Origin: a gamma proteobacterium endosymbiont of Lamellibrachia anaximandri
Lineage (GTDB): Bacteria; Pseudomonadota; Gammaproteobacteria; Chromatiales; Chromatiaceae
Direction of reading: 5' to 3'
Length of the DNA stretch: 34,523 bases
NCBI GenBank assembly: GCA_016756855.1
Contig: JAESPD010000039.1
Coordinates: 1 to 34,523 of the forward strand
Made by a program: the position numbers and the translations under genes. Each line of letters starts with the position of its first letter. Within the stretch, counting starts at the first letter, position 1. Under the pieces are notes generated by a model. That model did no database searches. It was not told where the DNA came from and saw only the letters and a program-made list of their open reading frames with translations. Shown here one piece after another: positions 31,913 through 34,523 of the stretch.

Positions 31913-33457
31913 TCAACTCGCCTTGAGGAGGTAGCGCATCACCTTCCCTGACTGGGTTTTTTGAAGCTCATCAATAAAGGTAATTTTCTTTGGCACTTTA
32001 TAACTGGCCAGGTTTTTCAAACAATAAGACTGGATTACTCTTTGATCCAATTCAGTACCGGGCGCAAGCACAATGAATGCCTCAATCACCTCACCCATCA
32101 ATTCGTCAGGTATCCCTACTACCGCGACTTCAGCTATATCCCGAAGTTCAGCAATAACCTCTTCGATCTCCTTCGGACTGATTCTGTTAGCGCCGGATTT
32201 AATCATGTCAGAAGTCCTGCCATCGATATAGAGAAAGCCATCATCGTCTGCATGTCCAAGATCACCTGTATGTAACCAGCCATCCACCACGGCACTACCG
32301 GTTAAGGATTTGTCTCTCCAGTAACCCGGCATGATATTTTTTCCGAAGGCGCAAAGCTCACCTGTCACCCCACTTTCAACCGGCTGCCCATCTTTATTCC
32401 TTACCTCTATAGTCACTCCATCAACCGCTTTTCCTATCGACCCCAGTTTATTGTTTAGACTCCCGGCATCCAGAATGGTCAGCCTCGCACTGGCTTCTGT
32501 CTGCCCGTACATCACATAAAAATCTGTCTCTCCAATCAATTTTGTTAGCTCATTGATATGTGCAGGTGGCATGGGGCCACCTGCCTGAGCCAACAAACGA
32601 AATGAAGAGAAATTCGTCTCTTTGAGATTCGTTCTTTTCAATAAAATAGCGTAGGTTGATGGTACGCCATAGAAACCGGTAATATTTTCCTGATCAAACT
32701 TATCTACTATCAGCTGCGGATACATCATGCTGTTCTCCAGCACCAGGCATCCCCCTGTCAGCAAATGAGTATTTAGAACAGAGTTCCCATAGGAATAATA
32801 GAAGGGTAGTACACTCAAAATCCTATCGGATGCAGATAATTCCAATCCTTTTATTATCGCGCTGAAATTTGATTTCAGATTGCCATGACTCAGTGATACA
32901 CCTTTTGGCATTCCTGTAGTACCGGATGTATAGATGATCATTGCGAGATCCCGATTGCCCACCGAAACGACATCCAGTGATGATTTAGGATCTGCCAAAA
33001 TCGTGTCGATAGAGTCAAACCAACCAGACCCATTTGAGTCAGCGCTGCCAACTCCTACACAACGAATCTTTTTTCCAAGCTCAGGGATTGTGGTACGGGC
33101 ATCTCTACTTCTACCATCGAAAAAAAACCAATCCACTCCAGAGTGCCTTACCCAGTTATTGATATCTCTCGATTTTGCGCTGGTATTCAATGGCACTACA
33201 GTTCCACCTGCTGCCAGCACCCCGTAGAAAAGCGCAATATATTCCGGGGAATTGGAAAGATAAATAGCAACTCTTGCCCCTTTTTTTATTTCATGTTCTA
33301 TCAGGTAGTCCTTTATCCAACCGACATTTCCCAATAACTCTGCATAGGTTATTCGACGACTACCGGACACCACCGCATCAGAATTAAGATACGCATGGGC
33401 ATTATTTACAAATGCCCATGCTAAATTCGAATTTTCAGGAAGACGCGAACTATCCAT
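31913..33457 (-). CDS. AMP-forming acyl/aminoacyl ligase (ANL superfamily)
   Basis: A protein of about 514 residues. ANL motifs in order: YTSGTTGMPKGVSLSH (A3, about 176-191), GFYGVPSTYAIL, VMYGQTEASARLT (A5), LHTGDLGHADDDGFLYIDGR (A7 region), SDMIKSGANRISPKEIEEVI (A8) and KTQSGKVMRYLL with the catalytic lysine (A10). It adenylates a carboxylic acid and probably loads it on the carrier protein encoded just upstream, with which it overlaps by 8 bases. It resembles ligases of exosortase- and polysaccharide-associated clusters. The start is uncertain (ATG at 33457, 33466, or TTG at 33472). The acid substrate cannot be read from sequence. Confidence 0.85.
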   Translation of the reverse strand: MDSSRLPENSNLAWAFVNNAHAYLNSDAVVSGSRRITYAELLGNVGWIKDYLIEHEIKKGARVAIYLSNSPEYIALFYGVLAAGGTVVPLNTSAKSRDINNWVRHSGVDWFFFDGRSRDARTTIPELGKKIRCVGVGSADSNGSGWFDSIDTILADPKSSLDVVSVGNRDLAMIIYTSGTTGMPKGVSLSHGNLKSNFSAIIKGLELSASDRILSVLPFYYSYGNSVLNTHLLTGGCLVLENSMMYPQLIVDKFDQENITGFYGVPSTYAILLKRTNLKETNFSSFRLLAQAGGPMPPAHINELTKLIGETDFYVMYGQTEASARLTILDAGSLNNKLGSIGKAVDGVTIEVRNKDGQPVESGVTGELCAFGKNIMPGYWRDKSLTGSAVVDGWLHTGDLGHADDDGFLYIDGRTSDMIKSGANRISPKEIEEVIAELRDIAEVAVVGIPDELMGEVIEAFIVLAPGTELDQRVIQSYCLKNLASYKVPKKITFIDELQKTQSGKVMRYLLKAS

Positions 33458-33695
33458 TCTTCGCATCGACAAATTTTACAATTCTGGAAACGGAATCCAG
33501 ATTCTCTGGAATCATCTCTTCCTGTGAGATAGCCACACCATATTCATCTTCCAGGAAAAAAATAATCTCCATTACTCCATTTGAATCCAGAATGCCAGTT
33601 TCAAGAAACGAATTATCATCCTCTAACTCCGATTGATCATCGGTAAACAGGTAGTTATCCAATACATAACTCCTAATTTCTTCTCTAACAGCCAT
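33450..33695 (-). CDS. Acyl carrier protein
   Basis: An 81-residue, acidic, helical carrier protein. The phosphopantetheine site is ILDSNGVMEIIFFLE with Ser38 in the order D-S-N-G, rather than the D-S-L of fatty-acid ACP, suggesting a dedicated carrier. The ATG at 33695 has GAGGG nine bases upstream; an upstream ATG at 33710 is less likely. It overlaps the stop of the asparagine-synthetase-like remnant by 11 bases and the ligase start by 8. Together with the ligase it should form a load-and-carry pair. Confidence 0.85.
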   Translation of the reverse strand: MAVREEIRSYVLDNYLFTDDQSELEDDNSFLETGILDSNGVMEIIFFLEDEYGVAISQEEMIPENLDSVSRIVKFVDAKNG

Positions 33696-34397
33696 ATGAT
33701 ATGCCCTCATTAATGTCCAACATTTGATTCCCTGTTACTTGTTTGTCCACAAACAGATAGTTAACAGCCTGGGTCGACAATATACCGACTAACGCCATAT
33801 TGTCTTTGTAACTCGTTGCACGGCCGCCTCGAATTTTCTTGATTAGACGAGATACTTTTTTATCGTCAAAAATCCCATATTTCTTTATATATTCGGTCCT
33901 TAACAGCTCTGTGACATCAGACTCACCACCATCTCTGTAGAAAGCAGGAATGTCAGGCGCCCTATATGGTTGCTTGAAACGGTTGACAATCATCTCAGGT
34001 ACATGTTTCCGCATTGCAACCTTAAGTAGATATTTTTCATTTAGCACTTTCATCTTCTTTTTCGAGTGTATGCCATTGGCAAACTCGACGATCCTATGAT
34101 CAAGAAACGGAAAGCGGCCTTCTACCGAATTTTTCATTAGCATCCTGTCCCCCTGTGATGACAGAAGATATCCAGGCATCAACATCCGGGACTCAATAAA
34201 TTGGGCCTTTTGGAAGGCGTCCATATTCAACATTGCCGGTGAAAACCTTTCGCTGATCGAATCGATAGACGATGTTGAAAGCTGAGCGTTGATGTCTTCT
34301 GAAAAAAATGCTTTGGTCTTTGCAGTAGTCAGCCATCTTGGAATATGGGAGAAAAACGGAGCGTTTGGGTCATCCAGGCCTGCACCAAAAAAGCTTT
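33685..34397 (-). pseudogene. AsnB-like amidotransferase, C-terminal fragment
   Basis: The frame runs from a TAG at 33685 back to a stop at 34402-34404. Readable homology begins right after the IS boundary: FFGAGLDDPNAPFFSHIPRW, then LMPGYLLSSQGDRMLM, SVEGRFPFLDHRIVEFA and NRFKQPYRAPDIPAF, the C-terminal synthetase part of asparagine-synthetase-like amidotransferases. The N-terminal glutaminase (catalytic Cys2) and the SGGLDS ATP-binding loop are missing. About 240 of roughly 600 residues remain. The insertion at about 34398 therefore inactivates the gene. An internal ATG at 34233 could still give a useless fragment. Confidence 0.8.
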
Positions 34398-34523
34398 GTA
34401 ACTATTCAGCCCATTCTGCCATGCCCATGGATATTAGGCCTCATCCATTTTCATAAAGCCTGGATTCTGTCCTTTAAAAAGCAATGCCAATGCATCGGTA
34501 GCCGTCATGCCATGCTTACGGCA
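34398..34523 (-). mobile_element. Right end of a second IS66-like insertion sequence
   Basis: The boundary is set where AsnB homology stops. The element begins GTAACTATTCAGCCCATTC on the plus strand, matching the GTAACTA.TCA terminus of the IS at the left window edge. A transposase tail follows on the minus strand, as at the left edge. The rest of the element is outside the window. Confidence 0.55.
34434..34523 (-). CDS. Transposase, C-terminal 29 residues (partial at window edge)
   Basis: The minus strand from the window edge reads CRKHGMTATDALALLFKGQ and a short acidic end, stopping at a TAA at 34434-34436. The K-x-G followed by an ALxxLFxG helix is typical of IS66-type transposase tails. 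It differs from the tail at the left edge, so the two elements are relatives, not copies. Family call is tentative. Confidence 0.45.
   Translation of the reverse strand, partial: CRKHGMTATDALALLFKGQNPGFMKMDEA

Noticed and set aside
1-34523. CRISPR array, rRNA operon or known defence system
   Set aside because: No spaced direct-repeat series, rRNA sequence, or recognisable restriction, Cas or other defence genes were seen.

Overview
The window looks like a chromosomal segment of a gammaproteobacterium. Housekeeping genes typical of that class (dksA-gluQ, recJ-darP, cysZ, nfo, dsbA, slt) are interleaved with accessory DNA. A CbbY-type phosphatase and a GlcF glycolate oxidase subunit, both associated with RuBisCO-dependent carbon fixation, suggest an autotroph, plausibly a sulfur oxidiser of the Chromatiales type. 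A PEP-CTERM protein behind a sigma-54 promoter points to an exosortase/exopolysaccharide system elsewhere in the genome. The lineage assignment is inference; no rRNA or other marker is present.

Layout: (1) 1-127 is the right end of an IS66-like insertion sequence, followed by a truncated acidic ORF. (2) 537-4373 is a compact plus-strand operon of an integrative island: AlpA regulator, small protein, Toprim primase, DUF3987 (YfjI-type) protein, multi-cysteine protein and HGGxSTGP protein. (3) 4390-6354, minus strand, is a remnant of a large phage/island polyvalent protein. (4) 6597-6665 is a tRNA-3'-end-like tract followed by a terminator, a candidate right attachment site of the island. (5) 6816-14621 is mostly core: membrane protein, SLAC1/TehA channel, nfo, cysZ, aminotransferase, cbbY, dksA, terminator, gluQ and a Rap1a-like secreted protein. 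(6) 14813-16365 is a nidogen-like PEP-CTERM protein with its sigma-54 promoter. (7) 16777-29775 is core again: recJ-darP, a solitary batD, a small protein with a SET methyltransferase, dsbA, a GST, a PilZ-like protein, a thioesterase with a Sel1 protein, glcF and slt. (8) 29831-34397 is an A+T-richer minus-strand cluster: AsnB-like amidotransferase (broken), acyl carrier protein, AMP-forming ligase, NadE-like amidase-independent synthetase and a GNAT-like protein (frameshifted). (9) 34398-34523 is the end of a second, related IS element that cuts off the AsnB-like gene.

The most unusual part is the cluster at 29831-34397. It combines ATP-dependent carboxylate activation, an acyl carrier, two different amide-forming enzyme types and an N-acyltransferase in one overlapping operon. 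This suggests synthesis of an amidated acyl group and its attachment to an amine, probably an amino sugar of a surface polysaccharide. Both ends of the cluster are damaged, so in this genome it appears to be decaying. The second notable signal is the well-formed sigma-54 promoter of the PEP-CTERM gene.
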